This document shows, one piece after another, positions 19,153-27,358 of a stretch of DNA of 64,000 bases. Made by a program: the position numbers and the translations under genes. The DNA is from Aquibacillus albus (lineage in GTDB: Bacteria; Bacillota; Bacilli; Bacillales; Amphibacillaceae). The stretch covers positions 62,001-126,000 of the forward strand of contig NZ_JAFBDR010000009.1 of the NCBI RefSeq assembly GCF_016908325.1, given 5' to 3'. A model generated the notes under the pieces. The model had not been told where the DNA came from, ran no database searches, and saw only the letters and a program-made list of their open reading frames with translations. Every line of letters starts with the position of its first letter. Positions within the stretch are counted from its first letter, which is position 1.

Positions 19153-19184
19153 GTGCTGCCTACAGGGTAGAGTTGGAAAATTAA
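19149..19184 (+). pseudogene. Truncated partner gene of padR (11 codons left)
   Basis: An ATG overlaps the padR stop as ATGA and has GGAGG eight bases upstream, so it should be translated, but reads only [11 protein letters not shown] before TAA. PadR genes of this type usually couple to a membrane protein gene; this looks like its 5' end left after a deletion that now abuts a terminator. A functional micropeptide is the alternative. Confidence 0.4.
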
Positions 19185-19194
19185 TCACTCTATA

Positions 19195-19244
19195 TAAAAA
19201 AAGAAGCTGATTCATGAAGATCCTCTTTTGAATCAGCTTCTTTT
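19195..19244. terminator. Bidirectional terminator between padR and gerP
   Basis: AAGAAGCTGATTCA pairs perfectly with TGAATCAGCTTCTT; a run of As lies on the left and Ts on the right, so it can end both convergent transcripts. Confidence 0.85.
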
Positions 19245-19248
19245 CGTT

Positions 19249-19467
19249 TTATGCATTTCCACTAACAATCTGATCGACAGCATCTGGATCAAGTGTATTG
19301 GTGGCATTTAAGCCATTGTTCGTGTTAATAAAATCACCAGTATTAAATGAACCTGATCCAGCAGCAGTTTTGCTTGCGCTTTTCGGTGATAAATAAAAGC
19401 TATCACCGAAATTAACGACACCTCCACCAACACTGTTGATCTTAATTGGTCCAACGATTGACGGCAT
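19249..19467 (-). CDS. gerPF: GerPF paralogue (second copy), spore germination protein
   Basis: This 72-residue protein is the last gene of the gerP operon. It reads MPSIVGPIKINSVGGG, then NFGDSFYLSPKSASKT, GSFNTGDF and a DPDAVDQIV end, and is nearly the same as the preceding gene. GerP proteins sit in the inner spore coat and help germinants reach their receptors. AGAGGTG lies at good spacing. B. subtilis has a single gerPF; this is a tandem duplicate, and its divergence is concentrated in the middle and at a few conservative positions. Confidence 0.88.
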   Translation of the reverse strand: MPSIVGPIKINSVGGGVVNFGDSFYLSPKSASKTAAGSGSFNTGDFINTNNGLNATNTLDPDAVDQIVSGNA

Positions 19468-19508
19468 TAGAAAACACCTCTTTTGTAGTTTCGGAGTGCT
19501 TATTCCAT

Positions 19509-19727
19509 TTAAGCATTTCCTCCAACTATTTGGTCGACAGCGTCTGGATCTAAAGAGTTTGTAGCATTAGCGCCATTATTTGTCATGGTGAAGTCACCGG
19601 TATTAAAGGCACCTGAACCAGCAGCAGTCTTTGATGCACTTTTCGGAGAAAGGTAAAAGCTATCACCGAAGTTTATCACTCCACCGTCCACACTACTAAT
19701 TTTTAATGGTCCTACGACTGATGGCAT
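19509..19727 (-). CDS. gerPF: Spore germination protein GerPF (first copy)
   Basis: This 72-residue protein (MPSVVGPLKISSVDGG, NFGDSFYLSPKSASKT, GAFNTGDF, DPDAVDQIV) follows gerPE in the operon, the usual place of gerPF. The ATG at 19727 has GAAGGTG upstream; a GTG three codons earlier overlaps that site and is less likely. It is expected in the spore coat under mother-cell control. The next gene is a close copy 41 bases downstream. Confidence 0.9.
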   Translation of the reverse strand: MPSVVGPLKISSVDGGVINFGDSFYLSPKSASKTAAGSGAFNTGDFTMTNNGANATNSLDPDAVDQIVGGNA

Positions 19728-19796
19728 AGAAAACACCTTCTTATCTAAAATAGAAGTTACGTTTACTGTTTATTATATGGTGCATCGATTGGATTG

Positions 19797-20159
19797 TTAC
19801 TCTTCTAGAATACGAATGTGTTTAATTCTAGCGTTTGCATCAATATGATTTAGGCTTCCTATTTGGGCGAGGGAAGAAGTAGATACACCAAGGATATCGA
19901 CATTATTTACATGTATGTTTTTCTTATGATGATGTACATGCTGATTGACTATTCTTTTTATTGGATAATGAGTGTATTTACGATCGAAAATGTCATACTT
20001 TTCAAATGGAAATACATCAGATTCCACGCCGCCTTCTTTTTGAACTGCAAGTACATTAGCTTCCGGTGTGAAGTGAGACGAGTCACCAATTTCAAAGATG
20101 GAACTTATGGTTACGGAATGAATTTTAATGTTTTTTGTATAAGAAGTACGTTTATTCAT
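19797..20159 (-). CDS. gerPE: Spore germination protein GerPE
   Basis: This 120-residue protein lies fifth in the gerP operon and has the short repeated GerP pattern twice: SVTISSIFEIGDSSHFTP near the start and NNVDILGVSTSSLAQIGS near the end, with a His-rich stretch (HVHHHKK) between. B. subtilis GerPE has about 130 residues. GGGGAG precedes the ATG. It follows gerPD by three bases, so the two are co-translated. Confidence 0.88.
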   Translation of the reverse strand: MNKRTSYTKNIKIHSVTISSIFEIGDSSHFTPEANVLAVQKEGGVESDVFPFEKYDIFDRKYTHYPIKRIVNQHVHHHKKNIHVNNVDILGVSTSSLAQIGSLNHIDANARIKHIRILEE

Positions 20160-20162
20160 GAT

Positions 20163-20369
20163 TTACTCCCCACCAGTTTCATCATTATTGTTTCGAATAC
20201 TAAGTGGTACCAAAGACTCTCCTACAATGTAAGATTCAGGAGGTGTGTCAAAAAAAGATGTTAATTGAATCGTTTCATTATCTCCTATTAAAAAAACAGA
20301 GGATGAGGAAACCCCTGTAATATCAACATTACCAACATTCAGTTCCCAGTTATGAACTTCATAATTCAT
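20163..20369 (-). CDS. gerPD: Spore germination protein GerPD
   Basis: This 68-residue protein holds the GerP-type segment VGNVDITGVSSSSVFLIGD (about 12-30), then an acidic C-terminus. Its start overlaps the end of gerPC by four bases. The assignment rests on operon position and the motif; B. subtilis GerPD is about ten residues shorter. Confidence 0.86.
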   Translation of the reverse strand: MNYEVHNWELNVGNVDITGVSSSSVFLIGDNETIQLTSFFDTPPESYIVGESLVPLSIRNNNDETGGE

Positions 20370-20950
20370 TCGTTATTCTCCTTTTTTCGTTCATTTTCAA
20401 AAAATTGTCTTAGTGAATATTCTATTTCTTTTTTTACTTGTTCATAAATATAGTTAAAGGAATTTCTGCTTTCCTGATTATTTATATTTTTTTCATAATA
20501 AGCAATTCGGTCAGGTAATTGTTTCCGAACATCATTTAATAGCAATTGCTCGTAGGATTGGTTGACTGGATACGCAAACTCATTTGCTAATTGCTGAATG
20601 ATTTTTGGGCACTCTCTTGTTACATACTGGTCCAGCTGCTCCATTAATTGCTGGGAAGGGGGTGGCTTTTGCTGTTGAATCGGATGCTTAGGTAAATGGT
20701 TCAAAGACATATCATCTATCTTTCCAAGGTCTTCAGGACTAAGTCCAATATGGAGAGAGCCATCTAATCGTTCAATTTTTAGTTGGTCAAAATGATATTC
20801 TATTTTTTCAATGGTGGTGTGGTTTTTAGAAGATTCATTGTTTTCGATCTTGGAGAGACGATTTTCGAGATCTCTTACTCTGTTTTCTTGTTGCTGCATA
20901 TATTCCTGCATTTGTCTCATGTATTCATACCAAGAATTTGAGTAATCCAT
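20366..20950 (-). CDS. gerPC: Spore germination protein GerPC
   Basis: This 194-residue protein is the only long member of the operon. It starts with Tyr/Met/Gln-rich sequence and a coiled coil (QQENRVRDLENRLSKIEN, about 20-37), followed by a predicted globular part ending in a charged helix. GerPC is required for coat permeability to germinants. AGGAGGAGG lies at good spacing before the ATG. It is separated from gerPB by 68 bases and overlaps gerPD. Confidence 0.9.
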   Translation of the reverse strand: MDYSNSWYEYMRQMQEYMQQQENRVRDLENRLSKIENNESSKNHTTIEKIEYHFDQLKIERLDGSLHIGLSPEDLGKIDDMSLNHLPKHPIQQQKPPPSQQLMEQLDQYVTRECPKIIQQLANEFAYPVNQSYEQLLLNDVRKQLPDRIAYYEKNINNQESRNSFNYIYEQVKKEIEYSLRQFFENERKKENNE

Positions 20951-21018
20951 ATGGAAACCTCCTCCTAGGCTATGACCTAATTATTTTTTATTTTATGCAA
21001 AATCGAATAAGATGTGAT

Positions 21019-21231
21019 TTAAGCAGTAGGAGGAGCAAGTGGTACAAGTATTTCTGGACTAATTCCTTGTGGTTCTGCTTCCTCAGCTAATTCCGTATAA
21101 CCACCAGTATTATAAAGGTTTGACTGAGATTGGATGTGACCTGCACTACCAATTTGTAGTACCGAAGAATTCGTAACACTCCCGACTTTAAGCATATGAA
21201 TGCAGATTGACTGGTGTACAGTTAGATTCAT
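21019..21231 (-). CDS. gerPB: Spore germination protein GerPB
   Basis: This 70-residue protein lies second in the operon with the pattern CIHMLKVGSVTNSSVLQIGSAG (about 10-31) shared by GerPB/GerPE, then a NTGGYTELAEEAEPQ tail rich in Pro. GAGGTGG precedes the ATG. It follows gerPA by 12 bases. Confidence 0.9.
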   Translation of the reverse strand: MNLTVHQSICIHMLKVGSVTNSSVLQIGSAGHIQSQSNLYNTGGYTELAEEAEPQGISPEILVPLAPPTA

Positions 21232-21243
21232 CGATGACCACCT

Positions 21244-21462
21244 CTAAGTTCCGCTAATGATTTGGTCAAAATTATCTTTGTCATATACATTTGTGCTGGA
21301 ATAATCTAGTTCAACACGAATTCCATCACCGGTATTAAACGAACCGCCGCCAGCAAAAGTCTTTGCCTGTGCATACGGGCTCATGCCATAAACATCGCCA
21401 ATATTAAAAATACTCGCTGCATCTATAGTTATTACTTTTACTGCTCCTACAATCGCAGGCAT
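21244..21462 (-). CDS. gerPA: Spore germination protein GerPA
   Basis: This 72-residue protein opens the gerP operon. It reads MPAIVGAVKVITIDAASIF, NIGDVYGMSPYAQAKTFAGG and GSFNTGDG, the pattern shared with GerPF. GGAGGAA lies before the ATG. A sigma-K-like -10 about 20 bases further upstream indicates late mother-cell expression, as known for gerP in B. subtilis. Confidence 0.92.
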   Translation of the reverse strand: MPAIVGAVKVITIDAASIFNIGDVYGMSPYAQAKTFAGGGSFNTGDGIRVELDYSSTNVYDKDNFDQIISGT

Positions 21463-21481
21463 AACGATTCCTCCTTTACAA

Positions 21482-21510
21482 TAGTTTATGAGTATAACTT
21501 TGTTTTGTTC
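21482..21510 (-). promoter_or_regulatory. Sigma-K-like promoter of the gerP operon
   Basis: On the minus strand CATAAACTA (21490-21482) fits the sigma-K -10 consensus CATAnnnTA exactly, and an AACA lies at the expected -35 distance. The downstream AGGAGG and gerPA start follow at once. Confidence 0.7.
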
Positions 21511-21627
21511 ATGTTAAATAGGTAACTTGGTTCAGAAATTTTTCCCTTGAACCACCAGTCATTAGTATATATTTTTCCAATTATGAGCTACAATGGCGAT
21601 AAGTGAGAAAAGTGAGGAGGGAACCGG

Positions 21628-22824
21628 ATGGACCAGGCAGGTACACCACTTTCTGAGAGTCAACGGTTGGACTGGATTGATGCAGCGAGGGGATTTGCTA
21701 TTTTAGGTATCTTTATGGTGAATGTGCCTGCATTTAATGCTCCTTTTTTCCTTTATGGAGGGGAACAGGATTATTGGACAAATTCGATTGATCATGTGAC
21801 ACAGAACTTTATTGACGTGTTTTTTCAAGCGAGCTTTTATTCCCTATTTTCCTTTTTATTTGGTTTTGGAATCCAAGTAATTGTGGATAAATGGAAAGCA
21901 AGACAACGCAAGTGCAATCAACTGATTTTTCGAAGATTGATGATTCTAATTGGTTTTGGTCTTATCCATGCATTCTTGATTTGGCATGGAGATATATTAC
22001 TTTCCTATGGTTTGATCGGGTTGTTCTTATTATTGTTTTTTAAAAGAAAAAATCAAACACTGGCTAGTTGGGCTTTTGGTTTACTACTGATTCCTACTTT
22101 TCTTTATTCAGGTTTGTTATATATGGTTCGAGATCAACTAGACTGGGTAAATCATGAAGCAATTGCCAGTTCTTTTGAAAACTATGGCAACGGGTCAATA
22201 GTAGATATTTGGCAACAAAATTATCAGGATTGGATCTATTCAAACGGATGGATTAGTCTTATTTTATTAATCACGAATATACTTCCTTTATTTTTGATTG
22301 GAATGGTAATCGCGCGTAAACGATGGTTACATGATATTAAACGATACCAAGGTATCTTAAAAAAGCTCTGGGTGATCACCTTTGTTATTTTTATTGCTGT
22401 CAAAGCAGGTCCATACCTTTTTGGAAATCCTACTTGGTTTACGTTCTTTCAAGATCGTGTAGGTGGTTCAGCTTCTGCACTGTTTTATGTAGTAACCATT
22501 ACTTTATGCTTTCAATCTAATCGGATAAAAAAGGGCTTATACCCACTGACTTATGTAGGAAGAATGTCCTTGTCTAATTATATTTTTCAATCAATCGTTA
22601 ATGTCATATTGTACTACTCCGTTGGTTTTGGGCTTTATGGAAAACTAAGTCCATTTTGGAGTGTATGGGTTGTGCTTGCTATTTTCATTATCCAACTATT
22701 TTTAAGTAAATGGTGGTTGAGGCATTACAGGTTTGGTCCTTTGGAATGGTTATGGAGAAGGTGGACATATCAAAAATCACTAGTAAATAGTCGTAAGAAA
22801 CGAAAGGCGGTTGAACAGGGATGA
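21628..22824 (+). CDS. DUF418 (YeiB-type) membrane protein
   Basis: This 398-residue protein has about ten membrane segments and the DUF418/YeiB signature: RLDWIDAARGFAILGIFMVN at the N-terminus (about 14-33), SLFSFLFGFG (about 73-82), and a C-terminal block RMSLSNYIFQS. Such proteins resemble heparan/acyltransferase-3 folds and are of uncertain activity. GAGGAGG precedes the ATG. Its stop overlaps the next gene by four bases, beginning a three-gene operon of membrane proteins. Confidence 0.85.
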   Translation: MDQAGTPLSESQRLDWIDAARGFAILGIFMVNVPAFNAPFFLYGGEQDYWTNSIDHVTQNFIDVFFQASFYSLFSFLFGFGIQVIVDKWKARQRKCNQLIFRRLMILIGFGLIHAFLIWHGDILLSYGLIGLFLLLFFKRKNQTLASWAFGLLLIPTFLYSGLLYMVRDQLDWVNHEAIASSFENYGNGSIVDIWQQNYQDWIYSNGWISLILLITNILPLFLIGMVIARKRWLHDIKRYQGILKKLWVITFVIFIAVKAGPYLFGNPTWFTFFQDRVGGSASALFYVVTITLCFQSNRIKKGLYPLTYVGRMSLSNYIFQSIVNVILYYSVGFGLYGKLSPFWSVWVVLAIFIIQLFLSKWWLRHYRFGPLEWLWRRWTYQKSLVNSRKKRKAVEQG

Positions 22825-24029
22825 GGCGTAAAAGATTGCAAAAGGAAACAAGAGAATGGGTGAACGAAGGGATTATATCCTCTGAGCAAGAGGCGATGAT
22901 TCTTAATCGCTATTTAAATAAAAATAGGCACTTTCTATTAATCATTTTTGCCAGTTTATTTATTGGTCTAGGGTTTTTAACGTTTATCGCATCCAACTGG
23001 TCGTTCATTCCAGCGTATGGGAAGATGGCGATTATCTTGTGTTCGATGCTTGCTTTCTATCTATCTGGTGAATATGTATATCGAAAAAAATCGACAATGG
23101 TAGGAATGAGTCTTATCATAATTGGGCTATTAATATTTGGTGCAGGAATTTTCCTAACCGGTCAAATGTACCATTATACGTATGCTCAAGCAACTCCTTT
23201 TGTTATTTGGTCATTGGCTAGTTTTTTTCTATTTGTTGCTTATCAGCATGCACCTATTTTTGTTGTAGCGATAGTGATTACAACCGTTGGTCAGCTTTAT
23301 AGTGCGTTTACGTTCCATTCCTTTAATGTATGGTTATGTTTCTTATTATTGCTTGCATTTGGTCATTATACTTATCATCAAGCCAGGTATTTGTATAGTT
23401 ATCTATTTGCCGCTAGTTTCGTGATACAGTCCCTGGTTTTTATCGGGGTAGAGCGATCTGAATATTACTGGCTTTTAATATTTATGTTCCTTTTATATAT
23501 TATTGGAGATGTTTCCAAAAAAGTGGTGATTCACGAAGCGTTTCGAGCAGTTAGCTTATTGAGCCTGTTTGTTTTAGCAATTGTACACGTATTTATTCTT
23601 GGTGAGGACTTTTTCTTTTATGAAGATAGAGAATTTAACTTGTTCTTTATGATTGTTTGGTCTCTTTTGTTTGTTGCCTTTATTACCTTAAAGGTCGCAT
23701 TCAAACAATACAACCATTTAACGGAACTAGCCCTCTTTTTGCCAGTCTTTTATATCGCTTTTGGAGATATGGTGGCTATGCTTTGTTTGTTTATTTTTTC
23801 ATTAGGCCTGCTGATCAATGGATATCAGGAGGAAAACAATAATCTGATTATGTTTGGAACTGGCGCATTTTTAATAAGTACACTAATTGCTTATGTTCAC
23901 ATCGCTTGGGCATTCTTAGATAAATCGTTATTCTTTTTTATCGGAGGAATTATATTGTTTGCTTTCAGTTACTTCTTGGAACGAAAGAGAAGGATGGTTA
24001 GGAAGTCCAAAGGGGGAGCAGGCAAATGA
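22821..24029 (+). CDS. DUF2157-domain membrane protein
   Basis: This 402-residue protein has a short soluble N-terminal DUF2157 segment (KETREWVNEGIISSEQEAMILNRYL) followed by about eleven helices. It is typically encoded next to a GDYXXLXY protein, as here. Function is unknown. It overlaps the neighbours by four bases on each side (ATGA), so translation of all three genes is coupled. Confidence 0.82.
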   Translation: MRRKRLQKETREWVNEGIISSEQEAMILNRYLNKNRHFLLIIFASLFIGLGFLTFIASNWSFIPAYGKMAIILCSMLAFYLSGEYVYRKKSTMVGMSLIIIGLLIFGAGIFLTGQMYHYTYAQATPFVIWSLASFFLFVAYQHAPIFVVAIVITTVGQLYSAFTFHSFNVWLCFLLLLAFGHYTYHQARYLYSYLFAASFVIQSLVFIGVERSEYYWLLIFMFLLYIIGDVSKKVVIHEAFRAVSLLSLFVLAIVHVFILGEDFFFYEDREFNLFFMIVWSLLFVAFITLKVAFKQYNHLTELALFLPVFYIAFGDMVAMLCLFIFSLGLLINGYQEENNNLIMFGTGAFLISTLIAYVHIAWAFLDKSLFFFIGGIILFAFSYFLERKRRMVRKSKGGAGK

Positions 24030-24541
24030 GAAGGAAGCGTGTTTTGTTTTTTGTTGTCGTGGTCTTACAATGTCTATTCTTATTAGGAATGGTATGTTCG
24101 TACTATCTTATCGATGACTTCGGTAAAACGATTCAATTAAAAACGGTACCAGTTGATCCACAAGATATTTTTTATGGAGACTATATCATTTTGAGGTATG
24201 AAATCGAAGAAATAGATCGTGCGAAGTGGACTGGAACAGAGGAACCTTCCTATCATGAACGTATTTTTACATTAGTAGCTGATGATAATGGTGATGGGAT
24301 TTATCAGGTCATTCAAGCGTCTTCCGAGGAAATGATTGCTGATGCCGGTCAAGTCGTGTTAGAAGGAAGGTATGAGTATCAGGATATGCACGAAGGAACT
24401 TACTTTGTAGACTATGGCTTAGGTCGATATTACATTGAAGATAATACTGGAGAAAGATATGAGCGATCAGGTGAATTAATTGTGTCCGTTGCGGTTGCAC
24501 CATGGGGGCAGAAAAAAATTGTAACGGTTGAACCGGAGTAA
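24026..24541 (+). CDS. GDYXXLXY-domain protein
   Basis: This 171-residue protein has one N-terminal membrane anchor (about 5-27) and an outward-facing domain with the diagnostic GDYIILRYEI (about 50-59). The family has no assigned activity but travels with DUF2157 proteins; the two probably form a membrane complex. No terminator is seen between this gene and yisL, 110 bases on. Confidence 0.85.
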   Translation: MRRKRVLFFVVVVLQCLFLLGMVCSYYLIDDFGKTIQLKTVPVDPQDIFYGDYIILRYEIEEIDRAKWTGTEEPSYHERIFTLVADDNGDGIYQVIQASSEEMIADAGQVVLEGRYEYQDMHEGTYFVDYGLGRYYIEDNTGERYERSGELIVSVAVAPWGQKKIVTVEPE

Positions 24542-24651
24542 CGACACAGGATTGTTAAACTTTTATTCATGAAATTGAAGTGAAAAAATGGTATGATAGG
24601 CTTGGTTACAGCTACTAGATGTTTTTAATGAAAAAATAGGAGGAAGATAAG

Positions 24652-25023
24652 GTGACACATTTACATATCACTGCATGGGTGCTGGCATTTATTTTATTTG
24701 GTCTATCATTCATGTTCTATAGGCAGAAGAGTGAAAAACCAGGAAAAATACTGCATATGATTTTACGACTGGATTATTTACTAATTCTATACTCGGGTGG
24801 AGAATTGTTGATGGAGTACTTCACATTAAACACGATGTTAGGTGAAGTAATCGTTAAAAGTTTCGCCGGTTTATGGGTGATTGCGGCAATGGAATTGTCC
24901 TTAGTAAAAGTATCAAAGGATAAACCAGCAAAAAGCTTTTTGGTACAGCTTGGTATTGCATTTGTATTGGTGCTCGTGCTTGGTTTTGGTCGTTTGCCAA
25001 TGGGTGTACTGCCAGTGGGCTAA
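24652..25023 (+). CDS. yisL: YisL family (DUF1516) membrane protein
   Basis: This 123-residue protein has four helices and matches B. subtilis YisL in size and pattern (THLHITAWVLAFILFGLS at the start; RLDYLLILYSGGELL in the middle). It starts at GTG, with AGGAGGA eight bases upstream. B. subtilis yisL also lies just before asnO (with wprA and yisN between, absent here). Function unknown. Confidence 0.88.
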   Translation: MTHLHITAWVLAFILFGLSFMFYRQKSEKPGKILHMILRLDYLLILYSGGELLMEYFTLNTMLGEVIVKSFAGLWVIAAMELSLVKVSKDKPAKSFLVQLGIAFVLVLVLGFGRLPMGVLPVG

Positions 25024-25033
25024 CATATAGTTA

Positions 25034-25068
25034 AAAAGGATGGCGTGTCATGGGGCACGTCTTTTTTG
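25034..25068 (+). terminator. Terminator after yisL
   Basis: GGCGTG and CACGTC pair with one wobble, extended by A-T pairs, with TTTTTT following. Confidence 0.6.
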
Positions 25069-25159
25069 TTCCTTTCCAATCATTTTTTCACACCCTGGGC
25101 ACTTTCATCATATTGATATATAGTGTCGTACCAAACATGAAAGGGTGTTGATTTACACT

Positions 25160-27007
25160 ATGTGCGGAATTACAGGCTGGATAGATTTTAAACGAGATTT
25201 AAATAAAGAGATAGCGAATATAAGAAAAATGTCAAATGCGATTCAACATCGTGGTCCTGACGAGTTTAACGAATGGATTTCTTCTCATGTTGCATTCGGC
25301 CATCAACGCCTGATTGTTGTGGATCCTGAGGGTGGAAAACAGCCGATGAAATGTGTGAAGGATCATTTAAATTATGTGTTGGTTTATAATGGGGAGCTTT
25401 ATAATACAGAAGATTTAAGAAGAGAGCTACTTACAAAAGGTTGGACATTCGACTCTCATTCAGATACGGAAGTACTTTTAAAAAGCTATATCGAGTGGGG
25501 AGAATCAAGTGTAGAAAAGCTAAATGGTATTTTTGCGTATGCCATTTGGGATCCGAAAAAAGAGCAGCTATTTATGGCGAGAGATCGATTAGGGGTAAAG
25601 CCTTTATTTTATACAGAAAAAGATGGAGGGCTTTTATTCGCTTCTGAGTTGAAATCACTATTGGCAAATGATGAGATTGAACCGATTCTAGATCAGGAAG
25701 GGTTAAGTGAAATATTAGCACTTGGTCCATCACGTACACCAGGTCATGGTGTGTTCAAAGGTATCAACGAATTAAGGGCGGCACACGTAGGAATCTTTGA
25801 TAAAAATGGTTTTCGAACACGAAGGTATTGGAATGTTATAAGTACAGCTCATACCGATGATTTGGAAGAAACAGCAGACATGGTTCATTATCTATTAACA
25901 GATGCTGTAGAAAGACAGCTGGTTTCCGACGTGCCATTGGGAACATTTTTATCAGGTGGAGTCGACTCGAGTGCAATTACAGCCATCGCTTCTAATTATT
26001 TAAAACGACATGGCAGAGAAAAATTAAGTACTTTTTCAATTGATTATGTAGATAACGATAAATACTTCAAGAAAAGTTCTTTTCAACCGAATAGTGATAA
26101 GGATTTTATCTGGAAAATGGTCGATGCATATGGTACCGAGCATCACAACTTTGTGATTGATAATAAGACTTTAGCTGATTTATTAAAAGAAGCGGTTGAA
26201 TATCGAGACTTACCGGGAATGGCGGATGTCGATTCATCCTTGCTATGGTTCTGTCGTAAAACAAAGGAAGAAGTAACGGTAGCGTTGTCTGGTGAATGTG
26301 CGGATGAGATTTTTGGAGGTTATCCTTGGTTTTATCGTGAAGAGGATCTTAATAGAGAAGGTTTCCCGTGGATCCGTTCATCAGAAGTTAGAAGATCCTT
26401 GTTAACTGATGAATGGAAGCAGAAGCTTGATTTACGGGGCTATATGCTCAAGCGTTATCAAGAAACGATAGATGAGACACCAGAGTATGAAGGTGACAAT
26501 GACATCCAACGACAACGAAGACAAATGTTCTATCTTAATATGCACTGGTTTATGCCAACTTTATTAGATCGAAAAGATCGTATGAGTATGGGAGCTAGCT
26601 TTGAGGCCCGTGTGCCATTTAGTGATCATCGTTTAGTAGAGTATGTATGGAACATTCCTTGGGAGATGAAAACGTATCGAGGCAATGAAAAAGGCATTTT
26701 AAGAAAAGCATTAGAAGGGTTATTGCCAAATGAAATTTTATATCGAAAAAAGAGCCCTTATCCCAAAACACACAATCCAGTTTATAAAAACACAGTAGTT
26801 GCATGGATGAATGAAATTTTAGAGGATCCAAACGCTCGTCTTTTTGAAATTTTTGATAAAGAGGAAATTCGTAAACTAGTGGAAAGTGAAGGTAAGGAAA
26901 TGGAAGCACCTTGGTTTGGTCAGTTAATGACTGGTCCACAGCTGCTTGCACATTTAGGGCAAATTGATCACTGGTTACGGGCATATGATATTAAAATTGA
27001 ACGGTAG
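25160..27007 (+). CDS. asnO: Asparagine synthase, glutamine-hydrolysing (AsnO type)
   Basis: This 615-residue enzyme makes asparagine from aspartate, glutamine and ATP. The N-terminal Ntn-amidotransferase begins MCGITGW, giving the Cys2 nucleophile after Met removal, with QHRGPDE and NGELYN following. The synthase half has the ATP pyrophosphatase motif FLSGGVDSS (about 268-276). I set the start at this ATG because Cys must be residue 2; AAAGGG stands upstream at a rather long distance. The size equals B. subtilis AsnO (614), which functions in sporulation; the syntenic position after yisL supports AsnO over AsnB or AsnH. Confidence 0.93.
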   Translation: MCGITGWIDFKRDLNKEIANIRKMSNAIQHRGPDEFNEWISSHVAFGHQRLIVVDPEGGKQPMKCVKDHLNYVLVYNGELYNTEDLRRELLTKGWTFDSHSDTEVLLKSYIEWGESSVEKLNGIFAYAIWDPKKEQLFMARDRLGVKPLFYTEKDGGLLFASELKSLLANDEIEPILDQEGLSEILALGPSRTPGHGVFKGINELRAAHVGIFDKNGFRTRRYWNVISTAHTDDLEETADMVHYLLTDAVERQLVSDVPLGTFLSGGVDSSAITAIASNYLKRHGREKLSTFSIDYVDNDKYFKKSSFQPNSDKDFIWKMVDAYGTEHHNFVIDNKTLADLLKEAVEYRDLPGMADVDSSLLWFCRKTKEEVTVALSGECADEIFGGYPWFYREEDLNREGFPWIRSSEVRRSLLTDEWKQKLDLRGYMLKRYQETIDETPEYEGDNDIQRQRRQMFYLNMHWFMPTLLDRKDRMSMGASFEARVPFSDHRLVEYVWNIPWEMKTYRGNEKGILRKALEGLLPNEILYRKKSPYPKTHNPVYKNTVVAWMNEILEDPNARLFEIFDKEEIRKLVESEGKEMEAPWFGQLMTGPQLLAHLGQIDHWLRAYDIKIER

Positions 27008-27020
27008 ATTTATATGAGCT

Positions 27021-27060
27021 GTCTGGTTTCAAGTGCTAACTTGGGATCAGACATTTTTTT
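27021..27060 (+). terminator. Terminator after asnO
   Basis: GTCTGGTTTCAAG pairs with CTTGGGATCAGAC using two wobbles and one mismatch, followed by seven Ts. Confidence 0.75.
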
Positions 27061-27156
27061 CGTAAAATTGTCATACTTTTGGCAGGTTAAATCGTTTAAG
27101 ATAAAGGTTGTGAGAATTTACGCATTGATTGGTGTAGAATGAGTGACTGGAGGGTT

Positions 27157-27270
27157 ATGTTAATAAGGTTCAAAGAAGAAAGTTGGTCGTTGGAGGGAAT
27201 TCAAGGAACGCAGAAATTAGATCCTCCTCTAAAAAAATATCACCAGACTTTGACTATTAAAGAAAAATGA
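27157..27270 (+). CDS. Possible 37-residue small ORF
   Basis: The frame MLIRFKEESWSLEGIQ... runs to a TGA with TGGAGGG directly in front, but only three bases separate the site from the ATG. It is charged, has no membrane segment and I do not recognise it. It may be a chance frame. Confidence 0.22.
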   Translation: MLIRFKEESWSLEGIQGTQKLDPPLKKYHQTLTIKEK

Positions 27271-27358
27271 TAGAAAATGAATGAAGCTTTGCGTTTAAGC
27301 TAGGGGTTAGTAGGTAAGGTTGAAATTATACATATTAAGATACAAGGGAGTAGCGTAA

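Larger units (their letters stand above)
27008..27358. other. Gap between asnO and the GH13-like gene
   Basis: The stretch holds the asnO terminator, a possible 37-codon ORF (27157-27270) and a leader ending in AAGGGAG before the GH13-like start. Nothing else is evident. Confidence 0.4.

Noticed and set aside
19863-20264. Plus-strand open frame across gerPE and gerPD
   Set aside because: It is the reverse of two well-supported gerP genes and has no ribosome site or family resemblance.
26619-26984. Minus-strand 121-codon frame within asnO
   Set aside because: It is a shadow of the asnO reading frame and has no start signal.
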